This document shows positions 7,847-17,300 of a DNA stretch of 20,006 nt, piece by piece. Location: contig DDEH01000091.1 of NCBI GenBank assembly GCA_002336085.1, positions 1-20,006 of the forward strand. Reading direction: 5' to 3'. Under the pieces are notes generated by a model that was not told the DNA's origin, ran no database searches, and saw nothing but the letters and a program-made list of their open reading frames with translations. This DNA comes from Flavobacteriales bacterium UBA1959. Its GTDB lineage: Bacteria; Bacteroidota; Bacteroidia; Flavobacteriales_D; Sanyastnellaceae. Each line of letters begins with the position of its first letter. The first letter of the stretch is position 1. Both the position numbers and the translations under genes were made by a program.

Positions 7847-10800
7847 ATGAAAAACTTAACCTTGTGCATGGTGTTTTTGTGTTGTGGTCTTTTCCCTTCT
7901 TCACTTTTTGCATCAAATGAAGATGTGAAAGAGGAGCTAGTGAATGATGAGAATTTCTTTGAATTCATCGAGCGCATTGCGTTAAATGACACAATATTTG
8001 GTTGCACGTATCCATGGGCCTTGGGTTTTGATCCCTTGGCGACCGATGACGATGGTAGTTGCTTCCAGCCGTTTTTAGGAGGGACAATAACAAGCGAATT
8101 TCTTGGTGATTGTAATTGCCTTGGTGACTTGAATGATGATGGCGCGGTCACGACATCTGATCTTATTGTTATTTTAAGTGTTTTTGGTTCGTTTTGTCCA
8201 GAGGAGATTCCTGGATGCACCGACCCTATTGCGTGCAATTATGATGCGGATGCATCTCTAGATGACGGCTCTTGTGAATTTGTTACATGCGCTGGCTGTC
8301 TAGATGAATTGGCTTGCAATTATATTCCCACGGCAACAATTGACAATGGCTCTTGTGTGTTTCCCGAAGAGGGAGAAGAGTGTGATCCATGTGATTGCGC
8401 ATTGGACGCCATTGGCCCCACTTTCATCAGCACGCCATCGGATCAGTTTGGTGAATGCGAAGAAGGAGATTACGGATACGTTTTAGAAGATGCGTGCGTG
8501 GAACCAGCTGCCATACCTGTGGTGGAAATCCGAGACACGATTTACTCCGATGATTGCGGTAACTACGAGCATTTGGTTACCCTCATTGCGGAAGATCCTT
8601 GTGGAAACCAATCAACAGCGCAGTTTACAATTTCTGTCTTTGACAATGTGTCGCCTTACCTGTTCATCGGACAGTTTCCGAATGATACAACCATAGCATG
8701 CACAGAAACGGTTCCTGATCCGGAGATTTATGTGGGGTATGACAATTGCGATGGTGAAATCCCTGTCTTTTTCAATGAAACGGCAGTTGACGGACAATGC
8801 AATGGAGCCTTTGAAGTTATAAGGACTTGGTTATTGATGGATTGCAGCGGTAATTCTGTAGAACACATCCAAACCATCGAAATTATTGATGATGAGCTTC
8901 CAGTTTTTATCAGTATTCCTGAGGATCAGTTCAATCAATGCGAAGAACAACCATATACGTACGAGGCTTTTGACAACTGCAATGATGTCAGCGTTGAGGA
9001 AACACTAGAGGTTATTTTTGAAGATTCCTGCGGGAATTACGAGCACCTCGTCACTCTTACTGCGACGGATTCTTGTGGAAACTTCATTGATACCACTTTC
9101 ACCATTATTGTTGAGGACACCATCGAACCGGAATGGCTATTGGAGGAACTTCCAGAAGATCAGTTTGTGCAGTGCGATGACATTCCATCAGCGCCCACTT
9201 TGAACGCCAATGACAATTGTAATGGAATATTGACTGCAGAATTTGCGGAAGACATTCAAAATACAGATTGCCCAGGTCAATCTTTGATTGTACGCACGTG
9301 GCTGGCGGCAGATTGTTCAGGTAACTCGATTACTCACACTCAAACACTGACGGTTGAGGACATCGAAGCACCTGATTTTTCTGGTGATCTGCCAGCTGAT
9401 ATTTTTGTGGAGTGTGACGCAATTCCTGAACTGGACGTTCTTGTCGCAAATGACAATTGCGATGATGAAATTGAAGTCGTTGTTGAAGAACAATTTACCG
9501 AAGGTATTTGCCCTCAGACCTATACCATTACGCGTACTTGGTCCGTGGAAGATTGCGCAGGTAATAGCAGCATACACGTTCAAGTTATTGAGGTTCAAGA
9601 TACAACAGCACCGGTGTTCACCGATGTGCCGGATGATCAAAACAATCAATGCGATGAGGTTCCTTACACGTCAGCGGCTTCAGACAACTGCAGCGCGGTT
9701 GTGATTACTGAAGCTCGTCAAATTTTGAGTAACGACGACTGTGGGAATTATGAGCACTTGGTAACCCTAACAGCCGCGGATGAGTGCGGCAACACTGCGG
9801 ACTATCAATTTACCATTGTTGTCCTAGATACCGAGGCACCTGTCTTTGTAGAAACCCTGCCTTCCAATGAAACGGTAGAATGCGATGATGTTCCTTTAGC
9901 GGAAAATTTAACCGTTACTGACAACTGCTCCGATAGCAATGTAATTTTCATGGAAGAGCTCACGGCTGGCTCGTGTCCTCAGGCGTACACCATTACACGC
10001 TCATGGACGGCAGAAGATTGTTCAGGCAATGCGTTATCCCATGTTCAGACAATCGAAGTTCAGGACACAACAGCACCTGTCTTTACAGATGTTCCAAACG
10101 ATCAAAGCAACCAATGCGAGGAGGCTCCTTACTCAGCCGCTGCCTCTGATAATTGCGGTAGCATAGTCATCACGGAATCCCGTGAAGTAATAAGCGAGGA
10201 TACATGCGACAACTATGAGCATTTGGTAACCTTGACCGCGACGGACGAGTGCGGCAATAGTGCGGATTACCAATTTACCATCGTTGTTCAAGACACGGAG
10301 GCACCGGCGTTTGTTGAATCTTTGCCCGAGAGTATGGATTTGGTTTGTTCTGATGGAATACCTGCCGCAGCGATGATTACCGCCACTGACAATTGTGACC
10401 AAGTATCTGTGGAATTCACTGAATTGATTGAGGATACTGATCCTTGTTCGTTCTTCATTACCCGAACTTGGTCAGTCACGGATTGTTCGGGTAATGTGGC
10501 TGAACACATTCAATTACTGAGTATTGTGGACGACGCTCCACCTGTCTTCACCTCTTTGCCGGAACCTTTTGTGCTTTTGGAAGCTGATGACGCATGTTTC
10601 GCAGATGTGAGCCCCGAGGCATTGGGGATTCCGGAGGCGGAAGATACATGCTCAGGAATGATGCTGACCTTCGAGGATAGCGACACGGATTTAGAGTGCG
10701 ACGGGAATGTGTCGTTTGAACGAACATGGATGGCAACAGATGAATGCGGTAACTCTGCGACCTTTATACAATTTGTTGCGATTGAAGACACAACGTCACC

Positions 10801-13051
10801 AGTCATTGTTCTGCAACCCGAAGACTTATTCGTTGAATGCGACGGCACAGGAAACTTGGCTTTAGTTCAAGATTGGCTGGCCAACTCGGGAGGCGCTTTG
10901 GCAGAGGACAACTGCTCTGATGTGGAATGGACGAATGATTTTATTGGCGTAGAAAATGGTTGTGGTTTGACAGGTACAACGCTGGTCACCTTTGCTGCAA
11001 ACGATGCGTGTGGAAATTCATCAAGCACATCGGCAATTTTGACAATTCAGGATACATCACAACCTGAATTTTTGTTAGATCCTCAAAACCTGACAGTCGA
11101 ATGCAATGGTGAAGGGAACGAGAACGAACTCAATGACTGGTTAAATACCAATGGAGGCGCTGTGGCTGAAGATGCCTGTGGTGATATATCCTGGGAGGTT
11201 CTTTCAGATACGATCCAAGAAGGCTGTTCGAATGGTTTTGCCGTTACGGCAATCTTTATTGCTATCGATGCCTGTGGCAATTCTTCCTCAGCATCTGCAT
11301 TCTTCACCGTTATTGATAGCACGGGCCCTGTTTTCACTTTGGCTCCTGATGATCAAGCAAATGAATGCGAAGAACAACCTTATGTGTACGTTGCTGAAGA
11401 CATCTGCGGTGCAGCTGACGTAGAGGAGACGCGTCAAGTGATTTTTGAGGACGAATGCGGAAACTATGAGCATGAAGTTACTCTTACTGCTTCGGATATA
11501 TGTGGCAACGTAACAGAGCATGTATTTACGATCCTCGTTCAAGACACTACGGCACCGTCATTTGCAGAGCCACTGCCGCAAGACATCGCATTGACTTGTT
11601 TCGGTTCAACAAGCGATGCGGATGAATTGACTGCCATTGACAATTGTGGTGCAACGACTGATGTTGTATTTAGCCAGGATTCTATCCCTGGAAATTGTCC
11701 AGGAACCTACACCTTCATTCGTACTTGGTCTTCTGTGGACTGCAGCAATAACGTCGTCGAGCATGTTCAGACGATTACTGTTTCGGACGATGAGCAACCT
11801 GAGTTGACTGAAGTGGTTTGCCCAATTGATTCGACCTTGTTCCTTGATGCCAATTGCGAGGTGGATACCTCTGCGGCAGCATTAGGCATGCCGATAGCAA
11901 CGGCAATAGACAATTGCAGTGAGCCGTCAATCATCATTACATATGAAGACGATATTCAGCTGCTGTGCGGGTCTTCTTACAACATCACCCGAATATTCTC
12001 CATCTACGCAATGGATGAATGCGGTTTAATTTCAGACGTTTCGAGTTGTGCCCAATTTATTCAAGTGCAGGATATTTTGCCACCAGTCTTCACAATCACG
12101 CCGGAAGATTTGACGTTTGAATGCGAAGAAGGAACCTTTGATATTGCAGCCACTGACGGATGCTCGGAGGTCAACTTGGAAGAATCTAGGGTAGTTATTT
12201 CTGATGATAGCTGTGGGAACTATGTTCACTTGGTGACTTACACGGCGCAAGATGATTGCGGAAACGAATCGAGTTATTCGTTCACAATTACCGTTCAAGA
12301 TCAGACCGCTCCCGAATGGAATCAGCCCATGCCAACCAATCTCAGTATCAGTTGCGGTGAATTGCAAGATCCGGCTGAATTCACCGCCACCGACGGATGT
12401 GATGGCCTAGTGGATGTCAATTTTGAAGAAGAAATTGTTGGTGATGAGGAGTGTGCCGCAGGATTTGTCGTATTCCGCACTTGGATGGCATCAGATTGCT
12501 CTGGCAATGAAGTTATAGCGACACAGGAGATCATCGTTTCTGATTCAGGAAATCCAGAATGGGTGATAGGAATTCCTCAGGATGAGACAGTTGAATGCAG
12601 CGCCGTTCCTGAACCGCCTATTTTGGAGGCAATTGACAATTGCGATGATTTCGTAGAAGTTGTTTTGACAGAGCAAATCATTGAAGGCCCATGCGAATCA
12701 AGATATACACTGATTCGAACTTGGACCGCAACAGATGATTGTGGCAATATGATTGAAGGCAGTCAAACCTTAATTGTGGTAGATACGACTGAACCTATTT
12801 TCATCGGCGCGCTTCCCTCGGAAGACATGACCGTGACATGCTCAAACATACCTCTACCGCCCACATTGACAGGTGATAACCCAGAATTGTTCGCATTTGA
12901 TAATTGTGATGGCGAGACAGTAATTATGTTTAATGAATACATTTCCGGTACTCCTTGTGAAGGTGGAGGAGTGGTTTTCCGCTCTTGGATTGCGATTGAT
13001 TGCATCGGAAACTTGGCCACTCACACTCAGACTATTATAGTGGTAGATTGA
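7847..13051 (+). CDS. Giant secreted HYR-like repeat protein, cysteine-rich and nearly lysine-free, no T9SS tail
   Basis: The 1734-residue product starts at ATG 7847, which opens a signal peptide (MKNLTLCMVFLCCGLFPSS, cleavage near FAS); an in-frame TTG at 7805 is rejected. Residues 52-72, 123-143 and 150-170 are three 21-residue modules with GC at the start and D(D/N)GSC at the end. Between the first two lies a dockerin-like calcium loop (GDLNDDGAVTTSDL, residues 93-106). Residues 191-1734 are nineteen HYR-like Ig-fold repeats of about 76-95 residues, most with four cysteines: one near the start, one in DNC, one mid-domain and one in CxGN. Two alternate flavours occur, one with NYEHLVTLTA and one with ITRTWS. 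The protein is very acidic, and beyond residue ~30 I find no lysine. It stops at the end of the last repeat and has no type A or B tail. Surface adhesion or matrix function is inferred. Confidence 0.92.
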   Translation: MKNLTLCMVFLCCGLFPSSLFASNEDVKEELVNDENFFEFIERIALNDTIFGCTYPWALGFDPLATDDDGSCFQPFLGGTITSEFLGDCNCLGDLNDDGAVTTSDLIVILSVFGSFCPEEIPGCTDPIACNYDADASLDDGSCEFVTCAGCLDELACNYIPTATIDNGSCVFPEEGEECDPCDCALDAIGPTFISTPSDQFGECEEGDYGYVLEDACVEPAAIPVVEIRDTIYSDDCGNYEHLVTLIAEDPCGNQSTAQFTISVFDNVSPYLFIGQFPNDTTIACTETVPDPEIYVGYDNCDGEIPVFFNETAVDGQCNGAFEVIRTWLLMDCSGNSVEHIQTIEIIDDELPVFISIPEDQFNQCEEQPYTYEAFDNCNDVSVEETLEVIFEDSCGNYEHLVTLTATDSCGNFIDTTFTIIVEDTIEPEWLLEELPEDQFVQCDDIPSAPTLNANDNCNGILTAEFAEDIQNTDCPGQSLIVRTWLAADCSGNSITHTQTLTVEDIEAPDFSGDLPADIFVECDAIPELDVLVANDNCDDEIEVVVEEQFTEGICPQTYTITRTWSVEDCAGNSSIHVQVIEVQDTTAPVFTDVPDDQNNQCDEVPYTSAASDNCSAVVITEARQILSNDDCGNYEHLVTLTAADECGNTADYQFTIVVLDTEAPVFVETLPSNETVECDDVPLAENLTVTDNCSDSNVIFMEELTAGSCPQAYTITRSWTAEDCSGNALSHVQTIEVQDTTAPVFTDVPNDQSNQCEEAPYSAAASDNCGSIVITESREVISEDTCDNYEHLVTLTATDECGNSADYQFTIVVQDTEAPAFVESLPESMDLVCSDGIPAAAMITATDNCDQVSVEFTELIEDTDPCSFFITRTWSVTDCSGNVAEHIQLLSIVDDAPPVFTSLPEPFVLLEADDACFADVSPEALGIPEAEDTCSGMMLTFEDSDTDLECDGNVSFERTWMATDECGNSATFIQFVAIEDTTSPVIVLQPEDLFVECDGTGNLALVQDWLANSGGALAEDNCSDVEWTNDFIGVENGCGLTGTTLVTFAANDACGNSSSTSAILTIQDTSQPEFLLDPQNLTVECNGEGNENELNDWLNTNGGAVAEDACGDISWEVLSDTIQEGCSNGFAVTAIFIAIDACGNSSSASAFFTVIDSTGPVFTLAPDDQANECEEQPYVYVAEDICGAADVEETRQVIFEDECGNYEHEVTLTASDICGNVTEHVFTILVQDTTAPSFAEPLPQDIALTCFGSTSDADELTAIDNCGATTDVVFSQDSIPGNCPGTYTFIRTWSSVDCSNNVVEHVQTITVSDDEQPELTEVVCPIDSTLFLDANCEVDTSAAALGMPIATAIDNCSEPSIIITYEDDIQLLCGSSYNITRIFSIYAMDECGLISDVSSCAQFIQVQDILPPVFTITPEDLTFECEEGTFDIAATDGCSEVNLEESRVVISDDSCGNYVHLVTYTAQDDCGNESSYSFTITVQDQTAPEWNQPMPTNLSISCGELQDPAEFTATDGCDGLVDVNFEEEIVGDEECAAGFVVFRTWMASDCSGNEVIATQEIIVSDSGNPEWVIGIPQDETVECSAVPEPPILEAIDNCDDFVEVVLTEQIIEGPCESRYTLIRTWTATDDCGNMIEGSQTLIVVDTTEPIFIGALPSEDMTVTCSNIPLPPTLTGDNPELFAFDNCDGETVIMFNEYISGTPCEGGGVVFRSWIAIDCIGNLATHTQTIIVVD
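8417..13048 (+). repeat. Array of nineteen HYR-like domain repeats
   Basis: Each unit ends in a link such as VQDTTAP, VEDTIEP or VDDAPP and begins with a short hydrophobic start (VFTDVP, EWLLEELP). By flavour the order is A B A B B A B A B, one variant, two of a third class with a DWL(A/N)xxGGAxAED motif (residues encoded about 10801-11328), A B, one variant, then A B B B. A units carry CGNYEHLVTL; B units carry an arginine before T/S-W and then DCSGN. The repeats are coding, diverged at DNA level, and too long for any CRISPR or satellite reading. Confidence 0.85.
9614..10543 (+). repeat. Tandem 465-bp A-B super-repeat within the HYR array
   Basis: Repeats 6+7 (9614-10078, residues 590-744) and 8+9 (10079-10543, residues 745-899) are exactly the same length, 465 bp or 155 residues. 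By hand alignment the A members match at 57 of 76 residues, including VFTDVP, ASDNC, NYEHLVTLTA, DECGN and ADYQFTIVV. This marks duplication of a two-domain unit, the same growth mode as seen in the lectin gene. Confidence 0.8.
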
Positions 13052-13070
13052 GATTAAGTTGCACCTGACC

Positions 13071-13101
13071 AAAAAGCCCGACACGATGTGTTGGGCTTTT
13101 T
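13071..13101 (+). terminator. Intrinsic terminator after the HYR gene
   Basis: The left arm AAAAAGCCCGACAC (13071-13084) pairs with GTGTTGGGCTTTTT (13088-13101) through a GAT loop. This gives 14 pairs with one G-U, ending in a T-run. It lies 19 bases after the stop at 13051. Its presence supports that stop as the natural end of the giant gene and separates it from the next gene on the same strand. The A-run on the left arm would also allow termination in reverse. Confidence 0.9.
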
Positions 13102-13117
13102 GATTTCTGGGGTTTCG

Positions 13118-13146
13118 TTTGTTCAATCGTTAAGCGTCTACCTTCG
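13118..13146 (+). promoter_or_regulatory. Candidate promoter for the gene at 13166
   Basis: TTTG at 13118-13121 and TACCTTCG at 13139-13146 are separated by 17 bp and resemble the Bacteroidota -33 TTTG and -7 TAnnTTTG boxes, with one mismatch in the latter. Transcription would start near 13153, about 13 bases before the ATG. The -7 box sits inside an inverted repeat listed separately. Confidence 0.4.
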
Positions 13147-13152
13147 CTTAAC
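13129..13152. promoter_or_regulatory. Perfect 8-bp inverted repeat over the -7 region; operator candidate
   Basis: GTTAAGCG at 13129-13136 and CGCTTAAC at 13145-13152 are exact reverse complements around an 8-base centre. The centre-to-centre spacing of 16 bp fits a dimeric repressor contacting successive turns, and the site would cover the -7 box and start point. It is not followed by a T-run, so it does not look like a terminator, and it ends too near the expected start point to be a normal leader hairpin. Operator function is inference. Confidence 0.4.
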
Positions 13153-13165
13153 CAATAACACATTT

Positions 13166-14326
13166 ATGAAGCAATTTCACCTTCTCTTTGCCCTCGTTGC
13201 TGCTTTGAGTATTCAGGCGCAAAATATCCAACGCGAATCAATGCAGGTTGAGTACATCAGCCGACCAAGCGATCCTTTGCTCTCTGGTATCACTGATTAT
13301 GATGTAATGGTTACGCAGGTATACAAAGATGTTTTTGAAGGCCAGATGGCACAGTGGGAAATCGACACGAAGTTGGCCCAGGAAAACTATGACAAAGCCG
13401 CGGAGGCATACGACGAGAAAGGAACCGGCAAAAAGATTCTCGAACTTGCTTTGTTCGCTCAGAGTGCTCCAGGGCGTGTGTTGCCGGAAAAACCTGTTCG
13501 AACAGAGCGCATTTTTGAACAGAGTATCGTGGCTTCGAAAATTAATTTAGAGGGCTTGAAGCGTGCTCCTGGTGGAGCCGTGGTTAATCTTGAAATTCAG
13601 CAATTTGAAACCATGCCATTTGAAGATCGGCAGCAGGAAATCAAGGCAAAAGATGGCAGTGTTTCTTACAAATATTTCCGGACAATGATGTACCGTCAAT
13701 TGGTCGTCATGTCTTTGACCTTGCCGGATGGTTCCTCAATGGCGGCTGAGGTACTCGGCGATGAAGCGCTCTATTTAACATTCACAAGCAACAGATACAA
13801 TTCCAAGTCAGCATTGAACAAGTCTTGGAGTCAAACTGCAATCAATGACCGCCTGAGCATGGCGGTTGTTCAAAGCGCAGCTAATGCGGCAAATTCTATT
13901 TTGAATGATCGCTATTGCTTTTCAGCCAAGAAGCGTGAGATGACCATCTACCACGCAAAAACTACAAAGAAGGCTGATTACACAGATTTGAACAATGCCG
14001 CTTTCGATATGGGAATAGCGATGGAGAAGTACATTTCTGCGCCTGAGACGGCGAAGGAGCGAATTGCTGCATGTGCAGAGGTTTGGACGACTGCGCTCGC
14101 AGAAGCAGATTATGAGAACAGGAAGGCGCGCATAGACGGCAAGGTGGCCGGTTTAATTTACCTGAATCTGATCAATGCCAATATTTGGTTGGAGGAATAT
14201 GATAAGGTAGATGCACTTTTTGACCAAATGCGACGCTTGCCTACCAAGCGCGGAGCGGAGGGCACTGCAGAAGGGCTGGATACGTTCTCAGAGGAGCAAC
14301 GCCGCCGCAAGAACATTAATTCCTAA
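13166..14326 (+). CDS. Exported protein of unknown family with helical C-terminal half
   Basis: The 386-residue product starts at ATG 13166, chosen over the open frame from 13088 because it begins a signal peptide (MKQFHLLFALVAALSIQAQ, cleavage likely after IQA) and because 13088 lies in the terminator. I do not recognise the family. Residues about 55-95 look like an amphipathic helix (YDKAAEAYDEKG). The middle (about 120-210) is mixed, with strand-like stretches (AVVNLEIQQFETMPF, RQLVVMSLTLPDG). The last 130 residues are helix-rich with a TPR-like feel (MGIAMEKYISAPETAKERIAACAEVW, broken here; then YLNLINANIWLEEYDKVDALFDQM). No lipobox and no T9SS tail, so a periplasmic location is likely. 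Unlike its neighbour it is rich in lysine. It is separated from the HYR gene by a terminator and converges on the CotH gene. Confidence 0.88.
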   Translation: MKQFHLLFALVAALSIQAQNIQRESMQVEYISRPSDPLLSGITDYDVMVTQVYKDVFEGQMAQWEIDTKLAQENYDKAAEAYDEKGTGKKILELALFAQSAPGRVLPEKPVRTERIFEQSIVASKINLEGLKRAPGGAVVNLEIQQFETMPFEDRQQEIKAKDGSVSYKYFRTMMYRQLVVMSLTLPDGSSMAAEVLGDEALYLTFTSNRYNSKSALNKSWSQTAINDRLSMAVVQSAANAANSILNDRYCFSAKKREMTIYHAKTTKKADYTDLNNAAFDMGIAMEKYISAPETAKERIAACAEVWTTALAEADYENRKARIDGKVAGLIYLNLINANIWLEEYDKVDALFDQMRRLPTKRGAEGTAEGLDTFSEEQRRRKNINS

Positions 14327-14358
14327 TCACGACGTTGAGCCTCGCTGGACATCACAGC

Positions 14359-17300
14359 CTATCGCTGAATGACCAGCTTGAACGCATTGGGCCCAGAGCG
14401 CACTACATACGTGCCCTCGGGCCATTTGTTTGTAGAAACCTGAACCACGACTTCCCCAGTGGTTTCGGTCGCATTGCCTGAATGCTGCCAGATGCGCTGC
14501 CCTAAGGAATTAAAGACGTTAAAAGGCTTGGCCTGAGGCATTTTAAAACTAAAGGATTCACGTGCTGGATTCGGCCATATCTTGAATGCCGCGCTGGCGT
14601 GGAACAAATCGATGTCAACCGAACCGGCCTCGAAGGCAGGAGCGGTAGCTGAGCATCCGTCGAAGAAGATTTGAGCAGAATAAGAACCAGCGATGTTTGG
14701 TACCCAATCAAGTCCGGACCCCACAAAACTTTCCCCAAGGAACCATGCGATGGAATCCGTATACGGTATGTTCTCGAGCGCAAGGGACAAAATGCCTTCA
14801 GTACTAATGATCATCGCCGAGGCATCCACTGGACAAGGAGCGAAGCGTGCGCGAAACAAATCGTCCATGAACAGCGGTACCGTTGTTGTGCGCATATTTT
14901 GGCTCATATCGCCAGACTGGATGTGCTCGTTCATGGACCAGCTGTCAAACATCCAACCGTCATTGGCCAACGCTTCCAGTTCAATGGGGCACGCTTCGAA
15001 GTAAATACCTTGCCATGGAAGCGGTCCGGGTGTAATGGTGTTCACGCGCACATTTCCGGCAGGCGGGGGAAATACATCGAGGGTACAGTTGAAATCATTC
15101 GGCAAGTCAAAGCTGGACATCAAGTGATTCCGGGAGGTATTCACTCGACTCGAATTGTGGTCTGTTAGGTTGCCTATTGCATTGAGCCAATCTCCATAAC
15201 TCGCCGGCGAATTCCAACGTTCGATGTGAGGTGGCATGGTCGCACTCATCATGTTTGCAGTCTCGGAGACGGCTGCATTGAAATTTGCAGATTGAAACAT
15301 GGTGTTGATCAGGTCGGCGTAGCGATTGATGAAGCGCAGTCTGAAGGCCGTATTCAATAGAACTTTGTCAAACAAGTTGCTATGAATATTCGGAGACCCT
15401 GGGTTTCTCGCCCAATCTATGAAGTTGTCATTTACGCTTGCCCCAAAGAATCCAAATCCAGCATCCGTATCGTACATTAAGTATCGCCATGGTTGATCCG
15501 GGGCTGAGCGGAATGTTTTGATGTTATTCAATTGCCAGGCTAATCCGAGCCAATCTGTGTTTTGCGCATAGGTCTCAAACACAAAATAATCGATGTAATT
15601 ATTGACGTCAAAATGCGTTTCGAAAGCTGTGAGGAAGCTGGTGCTAAATGGAGAAGCAGCCAAAAGTGAATTGGCGCCCGAAAGAAAGTCCTGATCCGAT
15701 CCATTGAGAACAGCAGTTGGAGACAAGAGGTCGACCTCATCTTTGTCGACTAAAAATTCATTGGCAATGAAGTGTTCATCGGTTTTCTGGCGCACGCCGT
15801 AAAGTCCCCAGAATTCACCATTCAAATAGAGAATGGCTGGACGCCAATTGCTTGCGAGAATATGCGTTTTCCGGGCCATCCGCGAATACATCGCATCTTG
15901 TAATTTCGTCGCCCAACTATGCTGCCCACCGTTCCGCAAGTTCAAGTTATTGAATGACGTAATTTCTGGGGTATCGTCAAAAATTGGATAGTCGAAATCA
16001 CCGGTGTACTCCCCGCGAAAGTCAAGGCGAAAAGATCGCTGGGGCTCTGCCCGTGACCAGCCTCCATGAATTTCCAGATCCAGCTGCTCTTTGAGCAGTG
16101 ATGTTCCATTGGCATCAAAATACTCTAGCCTCGAAAATCGTGACCACGGTTCCCAGAAATTTGAGCCGAAATAAGGGTAATCTGGACCGGCATTGGGACC
16201 ATCGACATAAATCCCCGTATTCCAGTCCCACAAATGATCTTCATCGGTGATGATTGAGAAGGTTGGCACTTGGGGAGTGAATTCATCAATGATATAAGTG
16301 AAATCATTGACCTCGCTTGGTATTGATGTTCCATTAGCATTCCATGCACGTAAACTCAATACAGTAGAAGTCTCAAACTCCAACCCGGCAATGGGGAAGA
16401 CAGCGTCGGTAGCCGTCGGGTAATCACCATTGGTGGTGTAACGGACGATTTGGTCACTGTTTTGATTGTCAAGCTGCACTGCAAGCGGCGAATCGTACCA
16501 GCCGGACGGCTGGGTAGCCCCCGCGTTTTCTTGAAATCCGTCATAACACGTGGCGTCATCATTTTCATCTCCTGGAGTTGGAGAATCAAAAATGCACCAA
16601 TCGGATTGATTGCCCTCCGGCCGTCCAACGGATAGTCCAAAGACTAAATCGGGATGCAAAGGCAATGCATCTTCCACCTCGCCATCGGCATTGAACCACA
16701 CCACAGCTTCTCCGGGGCTGAGCTGAAAAGAAGTATGCATAAGGCTCCCAAAATCAGGCCACCATGCGGGCGGTCCAGGCCATGCTGTATCTAGGCCATC
16801 CTTGCGCGTCAAACCAAGAAAAGGCCGAATGGACAAATCGCTGGATTCAGGACCGCTATTGTGAACTTGAACGGCAAATACGTTTTCACCTTCAATCAGC
16901 CATGAGCTGAACTGGCTGTCATCCCAAATGCTTTGCTCGGGTACAATGCCCTGATAAAGGTTGGCTTCAATCCATGTGTTTGCATAATCATTGAAGTTGC
17001 CCATCACACCAGCCATGCTCGCTGAACGAGAAATCTCATTGCCATTTAGATAGGCAATGTAGCCATCATCATAGTCCACTGCAGCCGATAGGTAACCCCA
17101 ATCTAACGGATCATCGATGTCAAATGACCGCCGCAGAAAGATGATGTCGGCATCGAGTTCTGTGGCATCATCTCCATCGGCATAACCGAATCCGCCCGGT
17201 CCCGTGTTCCAATTGCTCGCATCAAATTCCGGTAGCTTCCAGTTGGCCGATGGGTTGGATGTAGGCACTAAGTATTGCCATTCATCTGATTCCAATGCAG

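Noticed and set aside
8417..13048. Regular repeats considered as a CRISPR or satellite array
   Set aside because: Units are 228-285 bp, coding in one frame, diverged in sequence and translate into conserved cysteine-bearing domains.
14671..15168. 165-residue open frame on the plus strand opposite the CotH gene
   Set aside because: No signal peptide or domain, and the opposite strand encodes a clear CotH protein through this stretch. It is a shadow frame.
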